In this document: in pieces, positions 7,422 through 14,940 of the stretch
Numbering within the stretch: the stretch's first letter is position 1
Layout: each line of letters opens with the position of its first letter
NCBI RefSeq assembly: GCF_030019515.1
Contig: NZ_JASEEQ010000015.1
Location: 1 to 64,000 of the forward strand
From: Nocardioides sp.
GTDB taxonomy: Bacteria; Actinomycetota; Actinomycetes; Propionibacteriales; Nocardioidaceae
Reading direction: 5' to 3'
Length of the DNA: 64,000 nt
Notes under the pieces: generated by a model
What the model was told of the DNA's origin: nothing
Seen by the model: the letters and a program-made list of their open reading frames with translations, nothing else
Database searches by the model: none
Translations under genes and position numbers: made by a program

Positions 7422-9431
7422 TCAGGCCAGCCCGCCGGCGTACTCGAAGTGCCACGGCTCCGGACGGCTGCCCCCGGCGGCCGCCCAGCCCGGGTGTACC
7501 CAGCCGTAGCCGGGGCCGTGTCCGAGCAGCCAGTCGTTCTCGGTGCTGCCGAACCGTTCGACGCCGCCGCACAGGTCGACCGCCAGCCCGAGCCCGTGCA
7601 CGGAGGTGCCGGGGGAGGCCGCGAGGCCCGGCTTGGTGGCGAACACCCGCTCCTGCCCGGCGCGCGAGCGGTAGGAGTCGGTGATGCAGAGCGTGGCGCC
7701 GAGGTCGCCGGCGTACGCCGCCGCGAGCAGCCGGAACGCCACCGCCGCGTCGCAGCGCAGCTGCTGCGCGCCGTCGGAGGTCGCCGGGCAGAGCGCGTCG
7801 GCCGGCAGCTCGCCGTTGGGGTACGTCGGGCGCGGCCGCTCCGGCACGTCGAGGACCAGGGCCGGGTCGTAGGCGTCGCCGTCGAGCCGCACCTCGAAGT
7901 GCAGGTGCGGTCCACTGGCGTTGCCGCGGCCACCGACCAGGCCGACCGGGTCCCCGGCGGCGACGACCTGGCCGGAGGCCACGTCGACGCGGGAGAGGTG
8001 GGCGTACCAGGTCTGGACCCCGCCGCCGTGGTCGATCCGGACGAGCGTGCCGGCCCAGGCGGGGTGCTGCACGGTGACGGTGCCGGCGCCGGCGGCGACG
8101 ACCGGGGTGCCGACCGGTGCGGCGAAGTCCAGGCCGGTGTGCACGCCCGTGGACCACAGGGGTCCGGGGCTGCCGAACCCGGCGGTCAGGTGGTAGCTGC
8201 CGGGCGAGACCGGCAGCCCGAGCGGTCCTCCGGTGACGGTGTCCGGCGCCAGGCTGGTCGCGCCGCAGGTGCCGCCGGCCGGGGGCGCGGCGTGGTGGCC
8301 GCCGCTCTCGACGCCGGCCCGGCGTACTCCCAGCACGGGGCCGGCGAGCGGCCGCACCGCCGCGACGCCGGTCGACGGGTCCGCGACCACGACCTGGTCG
8401 CGGCCGATGTACACGCCGCTGGTGCCGAGGCCGTCGCGGCGGCTGCCGAGGACCACGACGTCGCCCACCTGCACGGACGCGCCGGGCACGGTGCGCAGGG
8501 CGTCCCACTGGCCGGGGACGTCGGCCGGCAGCGGCTCCACCGACGCGGACGCCCCCCAGGCGTTCGCGACCAGGCCGCCGCAGGCGTAGGCCGTGGGGTC
8601 GATCGCCCCGGGAACCTCGGGGAGCCCGAGTCGGTGAAACGCGTCCGAGACCGCGCGGACCGCCTCGGCGGACAGCACGGTGATCGCCGGGCGACCGGGC
8701 GGGTCGAGGACGGCGACACCCGGGGACACGTCGTTGCGCGCGTCGCGCAGCGGCTCGAGCGGGGCTCTCGGCCCCCCGGCGAGGTCCGCGAGGCGGGGCG
8801 GGACGACGGCGTTGTCGGCCAGCAGCCGCAGGTAGTCCTCCCAGGCGCGCAGCGCCCGCTGGTTGCGGCGGTCCTGGGCGGGGTCGGTGACGGCGTACGC
8901 CGCCTGGAACTGTGCGCGCCGGACCGCGGCCTCCGCCGCCTGGCCGGCGCTCCACGCCGCCTCGACCCGGGCCTGCCGGCGCTCGGCGCGCTCCCACGCG
9001 ACCCGGGCCTGCTCGGTCTCGGTGATCCGCTCGGCGAGCGCGGTGTCGACCAGGTCGACCAGGTCGCGCGCGAACACCGCGTCGTCGGCGGCCTCGGTGG
9101 CGCGGTCCAGGTCGGAGGGGCCGGGCCGGACCAGGTCGCCGACGGCCTGCAGGAAGCCGTGGTCGTCGCCGGCCACCTCGGCGCGCAGCCGGGCGGCCTC
9201 GGCCTCGGCGCCGGCGGCGGATTCAGCCAGCCGGTCGCGCTGGGCGCTCAGCGCCGCGACCTCGGCGCGGAGCTGCTCGTAGGTGGCCCGGGCGTCGTCG
9301 ACCGATTGCTGGGCCGTGCTGCTCGTGGGCGTCGCGGCCGCCGCGGGGGTGGGGCTCGCCAGGAGCGTGGACCCGAGGGTCCCGACCGTCACGACGCAGG
9401 CGGCAAGCCGCAGCAGGGGGCGTGAGGTCAT
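7422..9431 (-). CDS. Secreted multidomain murein hydrolase: degenerate NlpC/P60, M23 and VanY domains
   Basis: A 669-aa exported cell-wall enzyme. A signal peptide (1-33, ending PAAAA) is followed by an alpha-helical coiled-coil region (about 38-100). An NlpC/P60-like segment has YACGGLVANAW (Cys near 282), but its usual His-Val-Gly-Ile motif reads TSGVYIG, so the catalytic His is missing. Next is an M23 zinc endopeptidase with HTGLD (near 430) and HLHFE (near 508), both intact. The C-terminus is a VanY-type D-Ala-D-Ala carboxypeptidase with SVHGLGLAVDL (near 612) and EPWHFEY (near 660). The ATG was chosen because it opens the signal peptide. Lying between the pilin and sigma genes, it probably opens peptidoglycan for the pilus machine, which is inference. 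Confidence 0.87.
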   Translation of the reverse strand: MTSRPLLRLAACVVTVGTLGSTLLASPTPAAAATPTSSTAQQSVDDARATYEQLRAEVAALSAQRDRLAESAAGAEAEAARLRAEVAGDDHGFLQAVGDLVRPGPSDLDRATEAADDAVFARDLVDLVDTALAERITETEQARVAWERAERRQARVEAAWSAGQAAEAAVRRAQFQAAYAVTDPAQDRRNQRALRAWEDYLRLLADNAVVPPRLADLAGGPRAPLEPLRDARNDVSPGVAVLDPPGRPAITVLSAEAVRAVSDAFHRLGLPEVPGAIDPTAYACGGLVANAWGASASVEPLPADVPGQWDALRTVPGASVQVGDVVVLGSRRDGLGTSGVYIGRDQVVVADPSTGVAAVRPLAGPVLGVRRAGVESGGHHAAPPAGGTCGATSLAPDTVTGGPLGLPVSPGSYHLTAGFGSPGPLWSTGVHTGLDFAAPVGTPVVAAGAGTVTVQHPAWAGTLVRIDHGGGVQTWYAHLSRVDVASGQVVAAGDPVGLVGGRGNASGPHLHFEVRLDGDAYDPALVLDVPERPRPTYPNGELPADALCPATSDGAQQLRCDAAVAFRLLAAAYAGDLGATLCITDSYRSRAGQERVFATKPGLAASPGTSVHGLGLAVDLCGGVERFGSTENDWLLGHGPGYGWVHPGWAAAGGSRPEPWHFEYAGGLA

Positions 9432-9441
9432 GGTCCGGGTT

Positions 9442-9765
9442 CTATTCGTCGAGGAAGGCGATCTCCTGGAGCGCCGCGAGCGAGCGGCGCTCCTCGGGGT
9501 CGGGCAGGGGGCCGCTGGGGGAGGGAACGGCGAGTGGTGGTACGGCGAGGGAAGGCACCGGCAACCCGACGGGCGGGGCCGGCGCAGGTGCGGGCACTGG
9601 GTCGGGCCTGGCGGCCGGGGGAGCGGATGGCGCCGGCGCGGCCACGGAGGGCGCGGGGGCCGGGGCGCCGAGGAGGGTGCGGACCACCGCCGCCATCTCG
9701 CGCAGCAGCCGGACCGCCTCGTCCCGCTCAACGGTCGGTGCGGGGTCGCCGGTCACGATCTGCAT
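9442..9765 (-). CDS. Small Pro/Ala-rich protein in the pilin cluster, function unknown
   Basis: A 107-aa protein I do not recognise. The first 35 residues are a charged helix (ERDEAVRLLREMAAVVRTLL), the centre is a Pro/Ala-rich linker of about 50 residues, and the C-terminus is acidic and helical (PDPEERRSLAALQEIAFLDE). No signal peptide or membrane segment is seen. GGAGGA three bases before the ATG fixes the start. It lies after the pilin terminator hairpin and 10 bp before the peptidase gene, so it is likely translated with it. It may be an adaptor of the pilus or its regulation. Confidence 0.7.
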   Translation of the reverse strand: MQIVTGDPAPTVERDEAVRLLREMAAVVRTLLGAPAPAPSVAAPAPSAPPAARPDPVPAPAPAPPVGLPVPSLAVPPLAVPSPSGPLPDPEERRSLAALQEIAFLDE

Positions 9766-9793
9766 GGGTCCTCCGCAGATGGAGCGTAGGTTC

Positions 9794-9828
9794 GGTGCCG
9801 GGCGGCTTAGTGCAAGCCACCCGGCACC
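9794..9828 (-). terminator. Strong hairpin between the pilin gene and downstream genes (attenuator)
   Basis: A 15-bp stem with one G-T wobble (GGTGCCGGG...) and a 5-base loop lies 17 bp after the pilin stop. It would end most pilin transcripts, letting the pilin be made in excess over the downstream orf-peptidase-sigma genes. Confidence 0.7.
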
Positions 9829-9844
9829 GACGTGGGACGACCTG

Positions 9845-10303
9845 TCAGGCGCAGGCTGCAGTCGAGAAGGTGGACTGGAGACCACCGGCGGACGAGTCGT
9901 ACTTGATGTAGTTCGCGGCTTCCGACGATGAGGCATTCTTGACGTCGATGCAGTAGACGCCGCCCGTTGCACCCTTGATGTGCACAGCGTTGCCGGAGCT
10001 GACCTTGAAGCCGTCAAGCACGGCCGGTGCGGTCGTTGCGGTGCATCCGGTAGCGGAGGTGCTGCATGCGGTCTCTTCCGGAACGGCCGTGGTCGGGTGG
10101 TCGACGAGCCACGTCTGAATTGCCGTCGCCGCGTTCTTGGCGTCCGACTTCATGGATGCGTCTACGCCCTTCTTCTGCTGGTTGAGGAACAGCGGGATGG
10201 CGATCGCGGCGAGGATGCCGATGATCACGATGACGACGAGGAGCTCGATCAGGGTGAAGCCCTGGTCCTTCTCCTTCAGGGACTTCTGCATCCGAGCAAG
10301 CAT
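9845..10303 (-). CDS. pilA: Major type IV pilin (prepilin with class III signal)
   Basis: A 152-aa prepilin. The short positively charged leader MLARMQKSLKEKDQG is cut after Gly by the prepilin peptidase. The mature protein starts with FTLIELLVVIVIIGILAAIA, with Glu at +5 and Phe at +1, the hydrophobic assembly helix of type IVa pilins. The C-terminal region has four Cys, two in CSTSATGC and two more further on (YC and AAC), which may form disulfides. AGGAG lies upstream of the ATG, 27 codons inside the maximal reading frame. It has its own promoter (10390-10417) and terminator, as expected for an abundant structural subunit. It probably forms the pilus fibre. Confidence 0.93.
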   Translation of the reverse strand: MLARMQKSLKEKDQGFTLIELLVVIVIIGILAAIAIPLFLNQQKKGVDASMKSDAKNAATAIQTWLVDHPTTAVPEETACSTSATGCTATTAPAVLDGFKVSSGNAVHIKGATGGVYCIDVKNASSSEAANYIKYDSSAGGLQSTFSTAACA

Positions 10304-10389
10304 GTTGGTTCTCCTGTGGGGGAAAGGTCGTGCTGGGGGTCGTGCGGGATCCGTACCGGCAGGCCGGTGGGCCGCATTTGTCATCCACT

Positions 10390-10417
10390 GCTTCGGCGCC
10401 GGGGACGACCGCCTTGA
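10390..10417 (-). promoter_or_regulatory. WhiG/FliA-type promoter of the pilin gene
   Basis: Read on the minus strand: TCAA, 16 bases, GCCGAAGC. The -35 half and spacing equal the other four sites of the window, while the -10 half differs at two positions of GCCGATGA (A for T and C for the last A), so this promoter may be weaker or tuned differently. The 5' leader would be about 80 bases. Confidence 0.6.
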
Positions 10418-10468
10418 GGGCCGACCCGGAAAAATTCGGACGCGCCCCGGAAACTCGCGCGGACCACC

Positions 10469-10496
10469 TCAAGTCGGACCCCCCTCGTGCCGATGA
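10469..10496 (+). promoter_or_regulatory. WhiG/FliA-type promoter of the minor pilin operon
   Basis: TCAA, 16 bases, GCCGATGA, about 60 bp upstream of the first minor pilin gene. It is divergent from the pilin promoter, with the two -35 boxes 51 bp apart. Confidence 0.75.
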
Positions 10497-10556
10497 CACG
10501 AGGTCAGGGACATCCGCGTCGGGATGTCCGCACATGGGTGCTCGGAGGATCCGTCG

Positions 10557-11027
10557 GTGTCGCAGCCTGACCGGGACAGCGGGTTCACGCTGATCGAGGT
10601 GATCGTCGTCGTGGCGCTCCTCGGTGCCCTGATGGCGATCTCCGTGGGCGGCTACGACCGCTGGTCCCGGGCCAGCGAGCAGTCCGGCACGGCCCGTGAG
10701 CTGCAGACCCTGCTCCGCTCGACGCACCAGCGCGCGATCACCGAGGGCACCGCGATGTGCGTGCTCTTCGACACCACCGACGACGAGTACGCCGTGCACC
10801 GCGGCACCTGCGCCGCGCTCGGGGCCCAGGTCGACGGACCGTTCCGGACCGACGGGCCCCAGGTGCACCTCACGTCCCCGACCTTCGTCGGCTCCGGCGG
10901 GCCCGGCGTCACGTTCTACTCCCGCGGGACGGCGACCAGCGGGACCGTCCAGGTGACCCGGACCGGATCCTCGAAGGTCTACACCCTCCACGTCGAACAG
11001 CTGACCGGCCGTGTCTCGCTCAGCTGA
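10557..11027 (+). CDS. Minor pilin, GspH/FimT-like
   Basis: A 156-aa prepilin-like protein. Leader VSQPDRDSG is followed by FTLIEVIVVVALLGALMAIS, with cleavage after Gly and Glu at +5. The C-terminal part is a GspH/FimT-type beta domain (QRAITEGTAMCVLFD...). The GTG start was chosen because GGAGGA lies 8 bases upstream; an ATG 11 codons earlier has no such site. It is the first of four minor pilin-like genes, and its end overlaps the next start by 17 bp. Such proteins initiate pilus assembly at the tip in other systems. Confidence 0.85.
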   Translation: MSQPDRDSGFTLIEVIVVVALLGALMAISVGGYDRWSRASEQSGTARELQTLLRSTHQRAITEGTAMCVLFDTTDDEYAVHRGTCAALGAQVDGPFRTDGPQVHLTSPTFVGSGGPGVTFYSRGTATSGTVQVTRTGSSKVYTLHVEQLTGRVSLS

Positions 11028-12768
11028 CCACCGCCCCGACGACGGCTTCACGCTGATCGAGATCATCGTCGCGCTCGGGATCATCATGACGGTGATGGCC
11101 GCGGTGGTGCCCCAGCTGCTCGTGGGCATCAGGTCGGGGGAGACGTCCCGGCTGGTCACCCAGACCAAGGGCGTGGCCCAGGGGCAGCTCGAGCGGATGC
11201 GCAACCTGCCCTACCACGTCGCCCCCGAGGCCGGCGACTACCGCGACGTGCTCGACTACTACTTCCGCAACCTCACCACCCCCGGGCCGATCACCTGCAC
11301 CGACCCCGACGGGCTGGCGACGCCGACGACCGCGTGGACCGGCTACGTCCCGGCCGACGGCGCCCGCTGCTCCTACGAGCCGCAGTCCGGGGAGATGTAC
11401 CGCTACGTGGTCCCGCACCCGGCCACCGGGACCGATCCGCTCGCGGGCTCCCAGGTCGTCGTCGACACCCAGTTCCTCTCGGCGCCGAAGTCCGACGGGA
11501 GCTCCGACGTACTGGCGCCGCCCTCGGGCTACAACACCCAGAGCGCCGGGCGCGACAGCCCGGTCTCCTCCCAGATCGGCGTCACCGTCACCGTCCTCTA
11601 CGAGCGGCAGGGCAAGACCCGGCCGGTCACGACGTACACCCAGATCGCCGACCAGCCCGCCGCGGCCAGGCGGATCGATCTCGCCGCCACGGCGGCTGCG
11701 GTCGACATCGGCTCGATCACGGCGACCAACGGCGCCGAGTCGCTGCAGGCGGGGCTGCTCAGCCTCGCCGGATCGCTGACCTTCGCGAGCACCGCCACCG
11801 CCAGCCTCACGGCGGCCTCCGCCGGCCTCGCGACCGGCGAGCAGGGGGCCGGGGCCTCGACGACCGTCGCGGCGCCCTCCGCCGTGGGGATCCTGCCCGC
11901 CCCCGCCGGCGGCATCGACGGCACCTGCGGCCTCGCCTGCTGGGGCACCAGCCAGGTCGACCTCGGTGCCGTGAGCGCGACCGACGGGCTCCCGAACGTC
12001 GGGTCGGCGGCCAACCCGATGCAGGCCCGGCTCACCGACCTGACCAACCTGGGGCTCTCCTTCGAGAGCGGCGCGGCTGCCGACTACCGACCTGGACTGG
12101 ATCTCATCGCCCCGCTGGTCCGCCTCGACGCCGCCGCCACCGCCACCGCCAGCGGCGTGAGCGCGACCTGCGCGCCGTCCGGTACCGGGGCGCCGGCGCT
12201 GATCCGCTCGTCGGGGTTCCTTCGCACGACGCCGATGACCGACGCCACCCCCACGGCAGAGGCCTGCGCGGTGAGCTCGGCGAGCACGATCTCGCTGTTC
12301 CCGACCTCGTTCGCCCCCGACGGCGTGCTCCAGATCGAGCTGATCCGGGCGACTGCACGGTGCGTGGTCAGCGGCGCCGGCCACGTCGCGCAGGCACCCA
12401 CGTTCGACTACAAGGCCGTCGTACGCCGATACGTCCCGGCCACCGAGCCGGACGTCGCCGGAAGCTACGTCGATGTCCTCGCGATCACCCCCTCGCTGAC
12501 CGCTGACGACCTCGCGGCGATCGACCCGGCGACCCTCGGCCTCGGCAGCGGGCACAACCTGGGCAACTACGTCGCCTCCTGGTCGGCGCTGGTCCCCGAC
12601 ACGGTCGAGCGGACGGCCGCCAACGGGCTGTCCGCCGTCTCGCTGTCCGGCGTCCTCAAGCTCACCAGCCAGCCCGTGCGGGTGCTGCCCGACGGCACCG
12701 TGGACCAGGCTTCGGCCGTCTCGGTGAGCCTCGGCCAGGTCGGCTGCTCGGCCCTGGACGCGCGATGA
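11011..12768 (+). CDS. Large minor pilin with prepilin N-terminus (PilV-like)
   Basis: A 585-aa protein with leader MSRSADHRPDDG and assembly helix FTLIEIIVALGIIMTVMAAV. The remaining ~540 residues are a large extracellular domain rich in Ala, Thr and Ser. It contains repetitive low-complexity stretches (SLTFASTATASLTAASAG) and several Cys. Its size far exceeds an ordinary pilin (about 150 aa), so it likely caps the pilus or displays an adhesin domain. The GTG start lies within the previous gene, and its stop overlaps the next gene in an ATGA, which points to translational coupling. The C-terminal domain is not recognised. Confidence 0.82.
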   Translation: MSRSADHRPDDGFTLIEIIVALGIIMTVMAAVVPQLLVGIRSGETSRLVTQTKGVAQGQLERMRNLPYHVAPEAGDYRDVLDYYFRNLTTPGPITCTDPDGLATPTTAWTGYVPADGARCSYEPQSGEMYRYVVPHPATGTDPLAGSQVVVDTQFLSAPKSDGSSDVLAPPSGYNTQSAGRDSPVSSQIGVTVTVLYERQGKTRPVTTYTQIADQPAAARRIDLAATAAAVDIGSITATNGAESLQAGLLSLAGSLTFASTATASLTAASAGLATGEQGAGASTTVAAPSAVGILPAPAGGIDGTCGLACWGTSQVDLGAVSATDGLPNVGSAANPMQARLTDLTNLGLSFESGAAADYRPGLDLIAPLVRLDAAATATASGVSATCAPSGTGAPALIRSSGFLRTTPMTDATPTAEACAVSSASTISLFPTSFAPDGVLQIELIRATARCVVSGAGHVAQAPTFDYKAVVRRYVPATEPDVAGSYVDVLAITPSLTADDLAAIDPATLGLGSGHNLGNYVASWSALVPDTVERTAANGLSAVSLSGVLKLTSQPVRVLPDGTVDQASAVSVSLGQVGCSALDAR

Positions 12769-13415
12769 GGTGGCTGCGCCGCCCGCGGGCCGACAGCGGG
12801 GTCACGCTCATCGAGGTGCTGGTCAGCATGGGCCTGTTCGCGCTGATCGGGTCACTGCTCCTGGGCATGGCGCTGTCGACCGACTCGGTCACCGCGAGCA
12901 CCCGGACCCGCGCCGGGATCACCGAGGAGACCCGGACGGCGATGGAGCGGCTGACCCGCGAGCTGCGGCAGTCGGCCGGGATCGAGGCAGTCACTCTTCC
13001 GGGGCCGTCCTCCTCGATGGCGCTCACCTTCTGGACCGACTTCGACGGCGACGGCGTCCGCGACACCGCCGCCACAGATCCCGAGGTGCTGACCTACTGC
13101 TGGTCGCCAGCCACGCTTCAGCTCACGCTCGGCTCGACGACCGACTGCGACACCGCCCGGCCGGTGCTCGCGGCCACGGTCGCCTCGGTGGAGCTCGAGC
13201 TGGACAGCAGCGAGTGGGCGTACGACGCGAACGGCGACGGCACCACCACCTGGCTCGAGCTCGACCAGAAGGGCGCGCCGGTCGGCAACCAGAACAACCA
13301 GCCCGACGGGACCGAGCTGCTCCACATCGACCTGGTCGGCGTGACCATCGCGGTCCGCGACGGCAGCGGCGAGCAGACCTACCACACCCAGATCGACCTC
13401 CGGAACAGGAGCTGA
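12765..13415 (+). CDS. Minor pilin, PilW-like
   Basis: A 216-aa prepilin-like protein. Leader MRWLRRPRADSG precedes VTLIEVLVSMGLFALIGSLL. Position +1 is Val rather than Phe, which prepilin peptidases tolerate, and Glu +5 is present. The helix is followed by SVTASTRTRAGITEETRTAMERLTRELRQ and a beta-rich domain, as in PilW/PilJ-type minor pilins. It is coupled to both neighbours: ATGA overlap upstream and 2 bp before the next GTG. Confidence 0.82.
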   Translation: MRWLRRPRADSGVTLIEVLVSMGLFALIGSLLLGMALSTDSVTASTRTRAGITEETRTAMERLTRELRQSAGIEAVTLPGPSSSMALTFWTDFDGDGVRDTAATDPEVLTYCWSPATLQLTLGSTTDCDTARPVLAATVASVELELDSSEWAYDANGDGTTTWLELDQKGAPVGNQNNQPDGTELLHIDLVGVTIAVRDGSGEQTYHTQIDLRNRS

Positions 13416-13417
13416 CG

Positions 13418-14854
13418 GTGACGCGCACCCCCCCGACGACGTCCCGACCCGGGACCCGGCGCCGCGACGACCGCGGCTCGGCGATGATCCTGACGATGAT
13501 GGCGCTCATGCTGATCACGGGGCTCGCCTCGACCGTCGCCGTGCTCACCATCGACAACCTGCGCTCGTCGTGGCGGGCCCAGCAGGCCGGGTCCGCGGTC
13601 AACGCCGCGGACGCCGGAGTCGCGCAGGCGATGACCTACCTGCGCAGCGCGGGAGTGCGCCCGCTGCGCTGCTCGCCGAGCTGCACGGGCAACTCGTGGG
13701 GCAACCAGGACGCGCCGACGACGGTCTCGCTGCCCGGTGGCGCGGGCGAGTCGTACCGGGTGTGGATCGAGGCGGTCTCGCCGTACCCGGTCAACGACCC
13801 GGGGCTGTACCGGATCCACTCGACCGGCGGCGCGGCCGGATCCGCCTCGCGCACCGTGCTCGCGGACGTCAGCGTCACCACGACCGAGGTGCCGCGCGGC
13901 ATCTTCGCCCACACGATCAGCGGTGGCGGCTCGGCGAGCGTCACCCGGCAGAGCGTGTTCTCGACCGGCTGCGTCTGGGAGCGCGACAAGATCGCGATGG
14001 TGCCGGGCCAGATCGACGTCGCGTACGGCATCCCGATCGGCGTGCACACCTCCGACTACATCACCACCGCTCACGGCTCGGGCCAGCACTGCTCAGAGAC
14101 GCAGGGTGGCCTGATCCACGTGACCGGCACCGGCAACAACGTCACCTCCGCCCCGTGCAGCACGGCGTACCCCTACGACCAGGACCGGGCGGGCGGCAGC
14201 CTCGTCGACACCCCGTGCGAGTCCGTGCAGACCAGCTACCCCAAGTACTACGGGCCGCAGAACGTCGACGCCGGGCCGGACACCGACGTCGTCGGGTCGT
14301 TCGTCAAGGATGACGCCACGCTCGCCAAGTTGTTCAGGCTCAAGGACCCCGCCCTCAGCCCGACCCAGCTCGACCAGCTGCGCAGCGTCGCCCGGTCCCA
14401 GGACAACTACTGGACCAGCTCGGACGGGTGGTCCACCCCGGACGAGGAGAACGCGGTGATGTTCTTCGACCTCACGAAGGGCTCGGACCTCGGCGGCACC
14501 GTCGACCTGAACCAGATCAGCGACACCGCCTTCGGCCGGGCGGCCAACCTGTCCGACACCGATCCGCTGTGCACGTCGCGCTCGCTGCTGATCGTGGTCG
14601 ACGGGGGCAACGTCAAGATCAACTCCAACCAACGGCTGTTCGCCTCGATCTTCCTCACCTCGAGCGCGCCGTACGGCCAGGTGGTGAAGGCCAACGGCAC
14701 GGCGGCCTTCATCGGCACGATCTACGCTGACAAGGTCAACCTGGTCGGCAACCTCGACGCCTCGATGGACACCTGCTTCCTCGCCAACACGAGCCCGGCC
14801 CTGCTCGACTTCCGGGCCGGCTCGTACCGCGAGGACGACCGCGGGCTGTCCTGA
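13418..14854 (+). CDS. PilX-like pilus assembly protein
   Basis: A 478-aa protein. The basic start TRTPPTTSRPGTRRRDDRGSA precedes one hydrophobic helix (MILTMMALMLITGLASTVAVLTI), followed by NAADAGVAQAMTYLRSAG, the typical PilX N-terminal layout in which the consensus cleavage motif is degenerate. The large extracellular part (about 420 aa) includes six or more Cys. The GTG was chosen because it directly follows the previous stop and precedes the helix. It is the last gene of the minor pilin operon, since a new promoter follows. Confidence 0.8.
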   Translation: MTRTPPTTSRPGTRRRDDRGSAMILTMMALMLITGLASTVAVLTIDNLRSSWRAQQAGSAVNAADAGVAQAMTYLRSAGVRPLRCSPSCTGNSWGNQDAPTTVSLPGGAGESYRVWIEAVSPYPVNDPGLYRIHSTGGAAGSASRTVLADVSVTTTEVPRGIFAHTISGGGSASVTRQSVFSTGCVWERDKIAMVPGQIDVAYGIPIGVHTSDYITTAHGSGQHCSETQGGLIHVTGTGNNVTSAPCSTAYPYDQDRAGGSLVDTPCESVQTSYPKYYGPQNVDAGPDTDVVGSFVKDDATLAKLFRLKDPALSPTQLDQLRSVARSQDNYWTSSDGWSTPDEENAVMFFDLTKGSDLGGTVDLNQISDTAFGRAANLSDTDPLCTSRSLLIVVDGGNVKINSNQRLFASIFLTSSAPYGQVVKANGTAAFIGTIYADKVNLVGNLDASMDTCFLANTSPALLDFRAGSYREDDRGLS

Positions 14855-14872
14855 CCCGACGCGACAACTCCC

Positions 14873-14900
14873 TCAAGCCGGCACCCCCACCGGCCGATGA
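14873..14900 (+). promoter_or_regulatory. WhiG/FliA-type promoter of pilT-pilC-pilB
   Basis: TCAA, 16 bases, GCCGATGA, ending 40 bp before the TTG start of pilT. Confidence 0.75.
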
Positions 14901-14940
14901 CCCAGATGACCCCTCATCAGTCCCGCGCTCGGAGGACCTG

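Noticed and set aside
7364..7933. 190-codon upstream extension of the sigma factor frame
   Set aside because: It overlaps the peptidase gene, is Arg/Pro/Thr-rich as shadow frames are, and a well-placed GGAGG precedes GTG 7363.
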